A stretch of 64,000 nucleotides of DNA from REEB509 sp049314555 (GTDB lineage: Bacteria; Pseudomonadota; Alphaproteobacteria; Caulobacterales; Aquidulcibacteraceae). The notes beneath the pieces were generated by a model. It had not been told where the DNA came from, did no database searches, and saw only the letters and a list, made by a program, of their open reading frames with translations. The position numbers and the translations under genes were made by a program. The DNA lies in the NCBI GenBank assembly GCA_049314555.1, contig JBMOEW010000010.1, forward strand, positions 1 to 64,000, read 5' to 3'. Positions 43,508 through 50,857 of this stretch are shown piece after piece (the stretch's first letter is position 1; every line of letters begins with the position of its first letter).

Positions 43508-43575
43508 GCGGTGGTCAACACGGAGACTTCAAACCCCGGGTGGGAATTGAAGCCCCGTGTTGACCGCGCTTTTGC
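43508..43575. terminator. Long bidirectional terminator hairpin
   Basis: GGTCAACACGG (43513-43523) pairs perfectly with 43555-43565, and CTTCAA (43527-43532) with TTGAAG (43547-43552). A short T-run follows on the plus strand. It lies between the convergent SDR and MDR genes. Confidence 0.75.
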
Positions 43576-43585
43576 CGGTTTCGGC

Positions 43586-44614
43586 TTAGGCTGGATCGGC
43601 GACCTTGATGATCATTTTGCCGAGGTTCTTGCCGGTGAAGAGGCCTTGCAGGGCGCTTGGGGCATTTTCCAAGCCTTCAACGACCGTTTCTTTGACGTGA
43701 AGCTTGCCCTCTTTGACCCATTGGCCGACTTCCGCCATCGCTTTGGGGAAGTCCTTCATATAGTGCAGCACCAAGAAGCCCTTCATGGTTGCGCCGTGAA
43801 GGATCAAGTTCATGTAGTTCTTGGGGCCGGAGGGCGCAGACCAGCTGGAATAGCCGGTGGAGATGCCGCCGCAGATCACGACGCGTGAGCCTGGCTTCAA
43901 GTTCAGAAGCGCTGCGTCGAGGCTTTCGCCGCCGACATTGTCGAAGAACACGTCAACGCCTTGCGGGCAGTGTTCTTTGATTTTTGCTGCGATATCGTCT
44001 GACTTGTAATCAATCGCTGCGTCAAAGCCGCCTTCCTTTACCAGCCAGTCGCACTTGTCTTTGCCGCCGGCGATGCCGACCACCTTGGAAGCGCCTTTGA
44101 TCTTGGCGATCTGGCCCACGACCGAGCCCGTAGCTCCCGCCGCGCCCGAGACCAAAACCACATCGCCGGCTTTCATTTCGCCGGTGTGCAGAAGGCCGAA
44201 ATAGGCCGTTAGCGTGGTTAGGCCGAAGACGGAGAAGTTCCAAGTGAGCGGGTAATCCTTGGAAACCTTTGATACCGGGGTCATGCCCTCTTTCGGGTTG
44301 ACCACCAAGTAATCGCTCCAAGCCAGCGTGCCTTGAACCACATCGCCCGGCTCAAACCCTGGCGCGTTAGACTTGACGACTTGGCCGATCCCGCCGGCGC
44401 GCATTGCTTCGCCGATCGCCACCGGGGCAATGTAGCCGCCTTCGGCGTGCAGCCAGCCGCGCTGGGTGGGGTCGCAGGAGAACATCAAGGACTTGACCAG
44501 CAATTGCCCGTCGCCTGGCTCAGGGATGTTGCCCGACACCCAGTTGAAATGTTCGGGTCCGACCAGGCCCGCAGGCCGTTCCTTCAGTGTCCAAGCGCGG
44601 TTTTGGGTGCTCAT
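43586..44614 (-). CDS. NADP-dependent oxidoreductase, CurA-like MDR family
   Basis: A 342-residue zinc-independent medium-chain reductase. It has the GroES-like half with LLVKSLMFSCDPTQRGWLH, then FGLTTLTAYFGLLHTGEMKAGD, the Rossmann motif VLVSGAAGATGSVVGQIAKI, KCDWLVKEGGFDAAIDYKSD, VDVFFDNVGGESLDAALLNL, and FLVLHYMKDFPKAMAEVGQW near the end. This is the CurA / prostaglandin reductase layout, which reduces the C=C of alpha,beta-unsaturated carbonyls with NADPH. A paralogue starts at the left edge of the window. An imperfect palindrome upstream (44656-44669) may be an operator. Confidence 0.92.
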   Translation of the reverse strand: MSTQNRAWTLKERPAGLVGPEHFNWVSGNIPEPGDGQLLVKSLMFSCDPTQRGWLHAEGGYIAPVAIGEAMRAGGIGQVVKSNAPGFEPGDVVQGTLAWSDYLVVNPKEGMTPVSKVSKDYPLTWNFSVFGLTTLTAYFGLLHTGEMKAGDVVLVSGAAGATGSVVGQIAKIKGASKVVGIAGGKDKCDWLVKEGGFDAAIDYKSDDIAAKIKEHCPQGVDVFFDNVGGESLDAALLNLKPGSRVVICGGISTGYSSWSAPSGPKNYMNLILHGATMKGFLVLHYMKDFPKAMAEVGQWVKEGKLHVKETVVEGLENAPSALQGLFTGKNLGKMIIKVADPA

Positions 44615-44655
44615 CGGCGATTGCTCCGTGATGGTAAGGCCGGCTCAAAACAAGC

Positions 44656-44669
44656 AGACCTGTCGGTTT
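44656..44669. promoter_or_regulatory. Imperfect palindrome upstream of the CurA-like gene
   Basis: AGACC-TGTC-GGTTT is a near-palindrome that resembles TetR-family operators (AGACC..GGTCT type). It lies 42 bp upstream of the reductase start. No TetR gene is adjacent, so the reading is tentative. Confidence 0.25.
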
Positions 44670-44722
44670 TCTACGGGAGGTATATGCGCCTAGATCTGCT
44701 CTGGGCAAACCCGAAGTCTTCG

Positions 44723-45256
44723 TCACGTGCCGAAAAACAGGCTCCACATCAGCCGGCCCGGTAGAAAGGTGAAGGCACCGGCAACGATCAACGCGCCAAG
44801 AAATAATCCCGTCATGGTGCGGCGATGGCGGACGACGTCGTGGCGGCGCGCCGCCATCACGCCAATCGGGAGCATCAGGAGGGTGAAAGCGGTGAGTCCG
44901 TGGATTAGGCTATAATGGTCGCCGTTTAGGCCAATGATGAAGAGGCTGGAGCCAGCGGTGGTCGCCATCAAGCCGACCCAGGTCCAGCCCATCAGCTTAT
45001 GAAAGCGCGACCCCTTGCGGTTGAGGAACAGTATGAGTCCCAGCCCGAACGCAGCTACCGCGGCCATCACATGGGCTTGGATCACGGGCGACACCGTGCC
45101 CCACAGCTCCACGTCGAAGCCTTTGAAGCGGATGTCATGCTGGCTGAGGTAAGCGGCGATGCGCGGCAGGCTGGGTCCTAGCGTGACGGCCAGCACAGCA
45201 AGTGTGCCGATAAGGGCGAGGGAAGCAGCGGTCCGACCAGAGATGTTCAATGCCAT
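44723..45256 (-). CDS. DUF2306 membrane protein
   Basis: A 177-residue protein with about five membrane segments. HVMAAVAAFGLGLILFLNRKG, FHKLMGWTWVGLMATTAGSS, HGLTAFTLLMLPIGVMAARR and DVVRHRRTMTGLFLGALI fit the DUF2306 pattern, which has conserved His residues on successive helices, similar to heme-binding quinol proteins. Function is not known. It follows the DUF2141 gene by 17 bp on the same strand, so they are likely co-transcribed. Confidence 0.8.
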   Translation of the reverse strand: MALNISGRTAASLALIGTLAVLAVTLGPSLPRIAAYLSQHDIRFKGFDVELWGTVSPVIQAHVMAAVAAFGLGLILFLNRKGSRFHKLMGWTWVGLMATTAGSSLFIIGLNGDHYSLIHGLTAFTLLMLPIGVMAARRHDVVRHRRTMTGLFLGALIVAGAFTFLPGRLMWSLFFGT

Positions 45257-45272
45257 GGGGAGTGGCCTTGGT

Positions 45273-45719
45273 TCAGCGCGTCAGCGCTACTGTATGGGTG
45301 GTGCCCGCGGCGGGCACGGCGATGCGCACGGCGGCCCAGCCGGGCGGGCCGAAGCGGATCGGGGCGTTGTTGGAGAAGGCGTAGGGTTCGGATGGAATGC
45401 CCAAGAAGCCGGTGTTGAGGTCGCCATTGGCGTCGATGTCTTGAAACAGGCGGATGGCGTAGGTTCCCGGCGGCAGGTTGGCGAAGGATACACGCATGCT
45501 GGTGGCGGTTGCGTCAACGCGGGCCGTGCGAAGGGCACCGCTTTCACGGCCGCGCCAGCTTTGCTCGCTGTCGAAAAGTGCGACCATCACCGGGCCGCGA
45601 CCTGCGCGAACCTGTTCGACCTGCAGGGTCAATGTGGTCGTGGGTGCTTGGGCAACGGCTGGGGCGGAGAGCAGCGCAGCCGCCAGCAGGGTTGACGCGG
45701 CGAGGGCTGTCTTGTTCAT
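45273..45719 (-). CDS. DUF2141 periplasmic protein
   Basis: A 148-residue exported protein. The signal peptide runs MNKTALAASTLLAAALLSAP to AVAQ. The mature part has GPVMVALFDSEQSWRG, FANLPPGTYAIRLFQDIDAN (quoted in part), GDLNTGFLGIPSEPYAFSNN, matching DUF2141, where a calcium-like DxDxNxxLDxxxxGxPxExyGFS pattern is conserved. GGAGG precedes the ATG at 45719 at normal spacing. Function unknown; often found near membrane proteins or outer-membrane receptors. Confidence 0.88.
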   Translation of the reverse strand: MNKTALAASTLLAAALLSAPAVAQAPTTTLTLQVEQVRAGRGPVMVALFDSEQSWRGRESGALRTARVDATATSMRVSFANLPPGTYAIRLFQDIDANGDLNTGFLGIPSEPYAFSNNAPIRFGPPGWAAVRIAVPAAGTTHTVALTR

Positions 45720-45865
45720 CGTTGGGTCCTCCAATATGGCCGGCGGGACTGCCGCGGCCGGTGAAAAGGACATGCCCGTGGCGACCGCGCCTTTGCATCG
45801 CAAACTCCTTGTGCCGCTTTGGATTCTTCGCCAATTGCAGGCGCTGACCGTTGGCGAAGCGTAGG

Positions 45866-46654
45866 ATGCAGGAGGGTTCTCTTCGCGATGCGCCGTTCGT
45901 TAGCCCGCCCTGGTGGTCCGGGTTTTGGCGGATCATGGCGGTGGGGGTTGGGGTCAGTGCGTTCCTGGCGCTGACGGGAGCGATGGAGACGATTCAGTGG
46001 CCGCTTTGGCGGCGCTTTGCCTATTGGACGCCGCTGATGCTGCTGACGACGCCGATCGCGGTGATCTGGCATCCAGTGGCGGATCGGCTTGCTTTATTGC
46101 AGCGCTGGCCGATCGGGCTATGGCTTGTGACCTCTTGTTTGGTGGCGTTGCCGATTACCCTTGTCGTGTGGGCTTACACGCGGTGGTTCAATGGCTGGCC
46201 GATGGACCCTGGGTTGTTGCCCGCGTTTTATGGGCCGACCTTGACCGTTACGCTTGCGATGGTGGGCCTTGGTATCCTTTTGGATCGGCGGGGTGTCATG
46301 ACGCACGCGCCTGTGCCAGGAGGACAGTCCCCTGCCCCGCGGGCCCGGTTTTTGGAGCGACTGCCGGCTAAGGTCATGGGCGGGACGCTCTTTGCCGTGA
46401 AGGCGGAGGACCATTATCTGCGGCTCTATACCTCCAAGGGCGAAGACTTGATCTTGATGCGGCTGTCTGATGCGATTTTGGAGCTTGAGGGCCTGGAAGG
46501 CGCGCAGACGCACCGGTCCTGGTGGGTTGCCAAGGACGCGGTGCAAAGTGTTACGCGGGCAGACGGCAAAGTGAGCCTGCTGCTCATAGGCGGCATTGAG
46601 GCACCGGTTAGCCGGGCCAACGTGAAGGCGCTGCGGGACGCGGGCTGGTTTTAA
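45866..46654 (+). CDS. Membrane-bound LytTR-family transcriptional regulator
   Basis: A 262-residue regulator. Four hydrophobic segments (about 22-150) are followed by a LytTR DNA-binding domain of about 95 residues (LFAVKAEDHYLRLYTSKGED, LILMRLSDAILEL, THRSWWVAKDAVQSV, VSRANVKALRDAGWF). The motif AEDHYLRLYT and the HRSWWV strand are diagnostic. Membrane-LytTR proteins sense an unknown signal and bind DNA directly without a separate kinase. I chose the ATG at 45866; a TTG 15 bp upstream is also in frame. It is divergent from the DUF2141-DUF2306 pair, which it may control. Confidence 0.88.
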   Translation: MQEGSLRDAPFVSPPWWSGFWRIMAVGVGVSAFLALTGAMETIQWPLWRRFAYWTPLMLLTTPIAVIWHPVADRLALLQRWPIGLWLVTSCLVALPITLVVWAYTRWFNGWPMDPGLLPAFYGPTLTVTLAMVGLGILLDRRGVMTHAPVPGGQSPAPRARFLERLPAKVMGGTLFAVKAEDHYLRLYTSKGEDLILMRLSDAILELEGLEGAQTHRSWWVAKDAVQSVTRADGKVSLLLIGGIEAPVSRANVKALRDAGWF

Positions 46655-47028
46655 GGCGCAGCCGGCTCCCAGAGTTCGATTTTGACGCCTTCAGGGTCCA
46701 GCAGGTGGGCAAAGCGCCCGCTTGGATCGGCTTCGCTGATCCAGGTTGGCGTGACGCCCGCTGCGGCGGCGCGCTGCAACATGCCATCGAGATCATCGAC
46801 AACCAGATTGAGCATGAAGGGTTTGGTTGAGGGCGCGATATAGGTTGTGTCGGTCTTGAAGACGCTCAAGACAGATGCGGCACCCGGTTTGGCTGCGAAA
46901 GGTTCTGGCAGGAGGGCCGTTCCGCCCCAATCCTCCATTTCAAGGCCTAGAACAGTTAGATACCATGCCTTGACGGCGGCGGGGTCTTGGGCGGTGTAGA
47001 ACACGCCTAGTCCGATGACCTGAGCCAT
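46651..47028 (-). CDS. VOC-family (glyoxalase/bleomycin-resistance fold) protein
   Basis: A 125-residue protein with two beta-alpha-beta-beta-beta halves. The first opens IGLGVFYTAQDPAAVKAWYL, the second opens FMLNLVVDDLDGMLQRAAAA, and the end has FAHLLDPEGVKIELWEP with the metal-binding Glu. It looks like a single-domain vicinal-oxygen-chelate enzyme; the substrate is unknown. It overlaps the 3' end of the convergent LytTR gene by 4 bp. Confidence 0.85.
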   Translation of the reverse strand: MAQVIGLGVFYTAQDPAAVKAWYLTVLGLEMEDWGGTALLPEPFAAKPGAASVLSVFKTDTTYIAPSTKPFMLNLVVDDLDGMLQRAAAAGVTPTWISEADPSGRFAHLLDPEGVKIELWEPAAP

Positions 47029-47056
47029 AGCTTTCCCCTTCTTTGCGCGAGCCCTG

Positions 47057-47890
47057 ATGAACTATCGCCATATCTATCATGCTGGCAATCACGCCGATGT
47101 CATGAAGCATGCGACGCTGATCTGCGTGCTTGAGGCCTTGAAACGAAAACCCGCCGCTTTCGGGGTGCTTGAGACCCATGCAGGCGTCGGGATCTATGAC
47201 CTTGAAGCAAACGAAGCCAGCCGCAGCCCTGAATGGCAAAGTGGGATTGGGCGGTTATGGGAAAGCGACGCCCCTGCCCTTGCGCCCCTCTTGGCGCTCG
47301 TGCGCGCGGCCAATCTGGGCGACAATTTGCAGAAATATCCAGGATCGCCTGAAGTGGCGCGGGCCCTGCTGCGCGCGCAGGACCGGTACATTGGCTGTGA
47401 ATTGCACCCGCAGGATGCCGCGACCCTCAAGGCCCTTTATGGCCGCGACCCCCGCATGCAGATCCATGCGCGGGACGGCTGGCGGGCGCTGACGGCGCTT
47501 TTGCCGCTGCCGGAGCGTCGCGGCTTGGTCCTGATCGACCCGCCTTATGAACAGCTTGGCGAGCTGGGGCGCGCGGCAAAGGCTGTTGGCGCGGCGCATT
47601 TGCGCTTCCCGCAGGGGGTGATCGCCTGGTGGCGGCCTTTGAAGGATGCGGCGGCACTAGACCGTGCGGACGCGGAGGCCATGGCGCAAGGCGCGCCGGG
47701 CTTGCTGCGGCTGGATCTGTGGATCGACACCCCAACGCCGGTCGGGCCGATGTTGGGGTCAAGTATGGCGTTCGTTCGCCCGCCGTTTGGATTGCGTGAC
47801 GCGCTCGAGGAGCTTGGGGCGGCGCTTTGCCCGATTTTGGCGATCAGTCTTGGGGCTGGGTATCGGGTGGTGAGCTTGGGCATGCTGTGA
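47057..47890 (+). CDS. rlmJ: 23S rRNA (adenine(2030)-N6)-methyltransferase RlmJ
   Basis: A 277-residue SAM-dependent methyltransferase for A2030 of 23S rRNA. The N-terminus MNYRHIYHAGNHADVMKHAT is the RlmJ signature. ETHAGVGIYDLEA (SAM site) and LVLIDPPYEQLGEL with the catalytic DPPY motif follow in order. The length matches the family. It starts 28 bp from the divergent VOC gene. Confidence 0.95.
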   Translation: MNYRHIYHAGNHADVMKHATLICVLEALKRKPAAFGVLETHAGVGIYDLEANEASRSPEWQSGIGRLWESDAPALAPLLALVRAANLGDNLQKYPGSPEVARALLRAQDRYIGCELHPQDAATLKALYGRDPRMQIHARDGWRALTALLPLPERRGLVLIDPPYEQLGELGRAAKAVGAAHLRFPQGVIAWWRPLKDAAALDRADAEAMAQGAPGLLRLDLWIDTPTPVGPMLGSSMAFVRPPFGLRDALEELGAALCPILAISLGAGYRVVSLGML

Positions 47891-47930
47891 TCGCTGGACA
47901 AGGTGCCTGGCTGACCTAAGGTTCCTTGCC

Positions 47931-48551
47931 ATGGACATTGTTACTCACCTGACCGCGCTGCACGCTTTTGTTAGTCAGCCGCTTTTCTATCTGCCGGTGA
48001 TTGGGGTGACGGCGCTTGGCCTTGTCTTGTGGCGCAAGCCTGCGGTCGCGCTTTATGTGTGCTTGATGCCGCTGATCAACTGGTCGTTTGCAGCGGTGCC
48101 AACGTGGGCCATTCCAGACGCCTTGGGCGGTGGCCAGTTCCAGCCCCTGGCAATTGTGACGGGATTGGTCTTGGTGGTCCGGGACTTCGCGCAGAGGGAG
48201 GTGGGCAACAAGGTCTTGCTGGCCATGCTGGTGGGATTGGTGTTTTCCACCATGACCTCCTGGGTGGTGGTGGTGCTAGCGTCGGGGGCTGCCTTCGTCA
48301 TCAGTGAATTGGTGGATTGGGCGGTCTATACGTTTTCCAAGCGACCGCTTTCGCAGCGGATCATGATTTCGAGCGTTGCATCGGCCCCGCTCGATCAAGT
48401 GACGTTTACTTTTTTGGCCTCGTTCGTGGTTCCTGGCATCTTCGCCTGGGGCACAGTTATCACCGGGATTGCCTCAAAACTGCTCGGCGCGGCGGTCGTT
48501 GCGGCGTTGGTGGCGGCCCGCGAGCGCCGGCAGGCCGCAAATCCTGCGTGA
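47931..48551 (+). CDS. VUT-family membrane transporter (queuosine-precursor-type)
   Basis: A 206-residue protein with about six membrane helices. LVLVVRDFAQREVGNK, AAFVISELVDWAVYTFSKRP and SSVASAPLDQVTFTFLA fit the VUT/YhhQ family (conserved 'RDf.q...G' and 'SE..D...Y'). Characterised YhhQ members import preQ0, preQ1 or queuine; others are annotated as vitamin uptake transporters. queG in the same window supports a queuosine role, but the two genes are 8 kb apart. I saw no preQ1 riboswitch-like fold in the 40 bp upstream. Confidence 0.82.
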   Translation: MDIVTHLTALHAFVSQPLFYLPVIGVTALGLVLWRKPAVALYVCLMPLINWSFAAVPTWAIPDALGGGQFQPLAIVTGLVLVVRDFAQREVGNKVLLAMLVGLVFSTMTSWVVVVLASGAAFVISELVDWAVYTFSKRPLSQRIMISSVASAPLDQVTFTFLASFVVPGIFAWGTVITGIASKLLGAAVVAALVAARERRQAANPA

Positions 48552-48744
48552 GACCCGCGAATACGCCTTGCGAGGTGCGGCTTTTTGCATCATAGGTACT
48601 TGAAGTAGATCCGACGTTGGGTCGGTCAGGTGCGACATTCCGCAGCGTGCGGCTCAAGGTTTACCCCCCACATGTGCTGAGGATCGCGTTTCGGTGCGGG
48701 CGCACGGTCGTGCGCGCGCGTTTTGGTGTTTGGGACTAGGTAGA

Positions 48745-49515
48745 ATGAGCTTCGACGACGACTTCGACGACGACGACCGCGACGGCAAAAAGAAGAACAA
48801 GAACCCGCGTCGCCCCCGAGAGGGCGGCCCGGATGAAATGGCCCCCCCGGATTTCCCCCCACCCCCATCGCAGCGGTTTGATCGCGGTCCTCGTGAGGGC
48901 GGCGGTGGCGGCTATGGCGGTGGCGGCGGTGGTTACGGCGGCGGCGGTGGCGGTCGTGATGGCGGCGGCGGCGGCGGGGATCGAGGCGGCGGTGGCGGCG
49001 GCGGATATGGCGGCGGCGGCGGCGGTGGTTATCGCGGCGGTGGCGGCGGCGGCTATGGCGGCGGCGGTGGCAACCGTGACGGCGGCGGCGGCGGCGGATA
49101 TCGCGGCGGCGGTGGTGGCGGCTACGGCGGCGGCGGAAGCCGTGAAGGCGGCGGTGGCGGTGGCTATCGCGGCGGCGGCGGCGGCGGCTACGGTGGTGGC
49201 GGCGGTGGTGGCGGCGATCGCCCGTTCCGCCCACGCGGTGAAGGAGGAGGCGGCGGCGGCTTCAGTGGCGGCGATCGTCCGCCCAGAGCTCCGCTTGGTG
49301 ACCCACAGAACGGCACCGTGAAGTTCTTCAACGCGGCGCGCGGGTTTGGCTTTATCACGCCAGATGGTGGCGGTGCAGACGTGTTCGTGCACGTGAGTGC
49401 GGTTGAGCGCGCAGGGCTCGCCGCCCTAGCTGAAGGTCAAAAAATAAACTTCCAGACGCTGCCAGACCCCAAGGGCAAAGGCCCAAAAGCTGTCAACTTG
49501 AAGGTTGTCGACTAA
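48745..49515 (+). CDS. Cold-shock-domain protein with long Gly-rich YGG/RGG tract
   Basis: A 256-residue RNA-binding protein in three parts. An acidic then basic N-terminus (MSFDDDFDDDDRDGKKKNKN) comes first. A low-complexity region of about 120 residues (from about 50 to 175) follows, built of Gly runs broken by Tyr, Arg-Asp and Tyr-Arg. The C-terminal cold-shock domain has NGTVKFFNAARGFGFITPDG and DVFVHVSAVERAG, with the RNP1/RNP2 aromatic residues intact. Most bacterial Csp proteins are about 70 residues. The tract resembles eukaryotic glycine-rich RNA-binding proteins. The start at 48745 has only a weak AGG upstream. A long leader (190 bp) precedes it, as is usual for csp genes. Confidence 0.9.
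   Translation: MSFDDDFDDDDRDGKKKNKNPRRPREGGPDEMAPPDFPPPPSQRFDRGPREGGGGGYGGGGGGYGGGGGGRDGGGGGGDRGGGGGGGYGGGGGGGYRGGGGGGYGGGGGNRDGGGGGGYRGGGGGGYGGGGSREGGGGGGYRGGGGGGYGGGGGGGGDRPFRPRGEGGGGGGFSGGDRPPRAPLGDPQNGTVKFFNAARGFGFITPDGGGADVFVHVSAVERAGLAALAEGQKINFQTLPDPKGKGPKAVNLKVVD
48898..49250 (+). repeat. Imperfect GGC/GGT codon repeat encoding the Gly-rich tract
   Basis: About 350 bp of near-continuous glycine codons (mostly GGC) with interspersed TAT/TAC, CGT/CGC and GAT codons. Units of about 18-24 bp recur with variation. Such a tract is prone to length change by slippage. Confidence 0.85.
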
Positions 49516-49547
49516 CCGATCGCTGAAATTAAATTTCGGGCAGATTT

Positions 49548-49584
49548 GCGCCCCGGTCGGAGACGGCTGGGGCGCTTTTCTTTG
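49548..49584 (+). terminator. Intrinsic terminator of the cold-shock gene
   Basis: GCGCCCC (49548-49554) pairs with GGGGCGC (49569-49575), followed by TTTTCTTT, 33 bp past the stop codon. Confidence 0.85.
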
Positions 49585-49782
49585 TCAGGTTGCCTGTACA
49601 AGCGTTACCGTAAGCACACTGATCATCCGGCGTGACGCCAAAGCCTCCTGCGTGCGTTCGATTTGGCCGGTTGGGCGCTGCTGGCCGATAGCGGCCGGCT
49701 CATTGCTGCCAAGACGCGCCGATGACTCGCGTTGACCTCTGCGCAGTAACCGCTAGTTTGCCGAGGTCGTCAGGAGGGTCAG

Positions 49783-50190
49783 ATGGCCATTACAGACCCC
49801 AAGGCTATTGTCGCCGATTATGCAGGGCGGGCTCGCACGCTGGTCAGTGCGATTGTGGCGTCTTGGCCGGCGCTGGCGGTTTCAGCGCTCTGCGTGATCG
49901 CGTTTGCGTCTAGCGTCTTGCATGCGCCGGACCGGTTGCCGCCGTTTGGCAGTATCTCGGCGGCACAGCTGGGGCTGCCTTTGGGCCTGCCGGATTTGGA
50001 TGAAGTCGGCACGCAGGCGCAGGAAGCCGCGCAGGCAGCAAAGCCCCATGTTCAAGACGCAGTTGCGCGCCTGCAGGCCGAGCACCCAGGCTGGGTGCGC
50101 TGGTTGAACCTGAGCGGGCTGATTTTTTCCACGGCCATGCTGATCATGACCATGGCCCTGCAGGTGCAACAGTTTCGCCGTTCGGTTTGA
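49783..50190 (+). CDS. Small membrane protein of unknown function
   Basis: A 135-residue protein with two hydrophobic segments (about 22-47 and 108-127) around a loop rich in Gln and Ala (GTQAQEAAQAAKPHVQDAV), which could form an amphipathic or coiled helix. No family is recognised. The ATG follows AGGAGGGTC at normal spacing, which supports real translation. It converges on infC. Confidence 0.65.
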   Translation: MAITDPKAIVADYAGRARTLVSAIVASWPALAVSALCVIAFASSVLHAPDRLPPFGSISAAQLGLPLGLPDLDEVGTQAQEAAQAAKPHVQDAVARLQAEHPGWVRWLNLSGLIFSTAMLIMTMALQVQQFRRSV

Positions 50191-50212
50191 AACCAGGCCG
50201 CACGCGGCGCGG

Positions 50213-50758
50213 TTAACTGCGCGGTGCCATAACCATGACGACCTGACGGCCCTCAAAGCGGGGCTCTTGCTCCACTTTGGCGATGCCATCGAGTTCTTCG
50301 CGCATGCGTTCCAAGAGCTCCATGCCCAAGTGCGTATGGGCCAGCTCCCGGCCGCGGAATCGCAACGTGACCTTCACCTTGTCGCCTTCTTCAAAGAACC
50401 GGTGAATTGATCGCATTTTGACTTGGTAGTCATGGTCGTCAATATTGGGACGAACCTTGATCTCTTTGATTTCGATGGCCTTGGCGTTCTTGCGTGCTTC
50501 GGCTTTCTTCTTCTGCTCTTGGAAACGGTACTTGCCGAAATCCATGATCTTGCAAACGGGCGGCTCTGCGGCGGGCGCAACCTCTACAAGGTCCAAGCCA
50601 ACTTCAACCGCGGCCTCGAGGGCAGCGCCGATTGGCATTTCGCCTTGTTTTTCTCCGTTTTCGTCGATGAGCAGAACCCGCGGAACGCCGCGGATTTCAT
50701 CGTTCACGCGCGGGCCATCTTTGGACGGCGGCGGCGCGGCATAAGGACGACGAGCGAT
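50213..50758 (-). CDS. infC: Translation initiation factor IF-3 (ATC start codon)
   Basis: A 181-residue IF-3 that binds the 30S subunit and checks the start codon. The N-domain has NDEIRGVPRVLLIDENGEKQ, the linker is Lys-rich (FQEQKKKAEARKNAKAIEIK), and the C-domain has EIKVRPNIDDHDYQVKMRSI and GRELAHTHLG. The conserved front end ARRPYAAPPPSKDGPRV lies upstream of the first standard start (GTG at 50707). It can begin only at an ATC at 50758, because a TGA lies two codons before it. GGGGG sits about 6 nt upstream of the ATC. A rare start lets IF-3 limit its own synthesis, as known for AUU in E. coli infC. Confidence 0.93.
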   Translation of the reverse strand: MARRPYAAPPPSKDGPRVNDEIRGVPRVLLIDENGEKQGEMPIGAALEAAVEVGLDLVEVAPAAEPPVCKIMDFGKYRFQEQKKKAEARKNAKAIEIKEIKVRPNIDDHDYQVKMRSIHRFFEEGDKVKVTLRFRGRELAHTHLGMELLERMREELDGIAKVEQEPRFEGRQVVMVMAPRS

Positions 50759-50857
50759 AGTTCACCCCCTGTGGTGATTGATGAAAGCACGCGCCGCCGG
50801 ACTCACTGAGCCGACAAGACGCGCACATCTCCTATATCGCCGCGTAGGGCCTTGTGA

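Noticed and set aside
48898..49250. Regular short repeats that could suggest a repeat array or CRISPR
   Set aside because: They are glycine codons within one open frame that ends in a clear cold-shock domain; units have no constant repeat-spacer structure.
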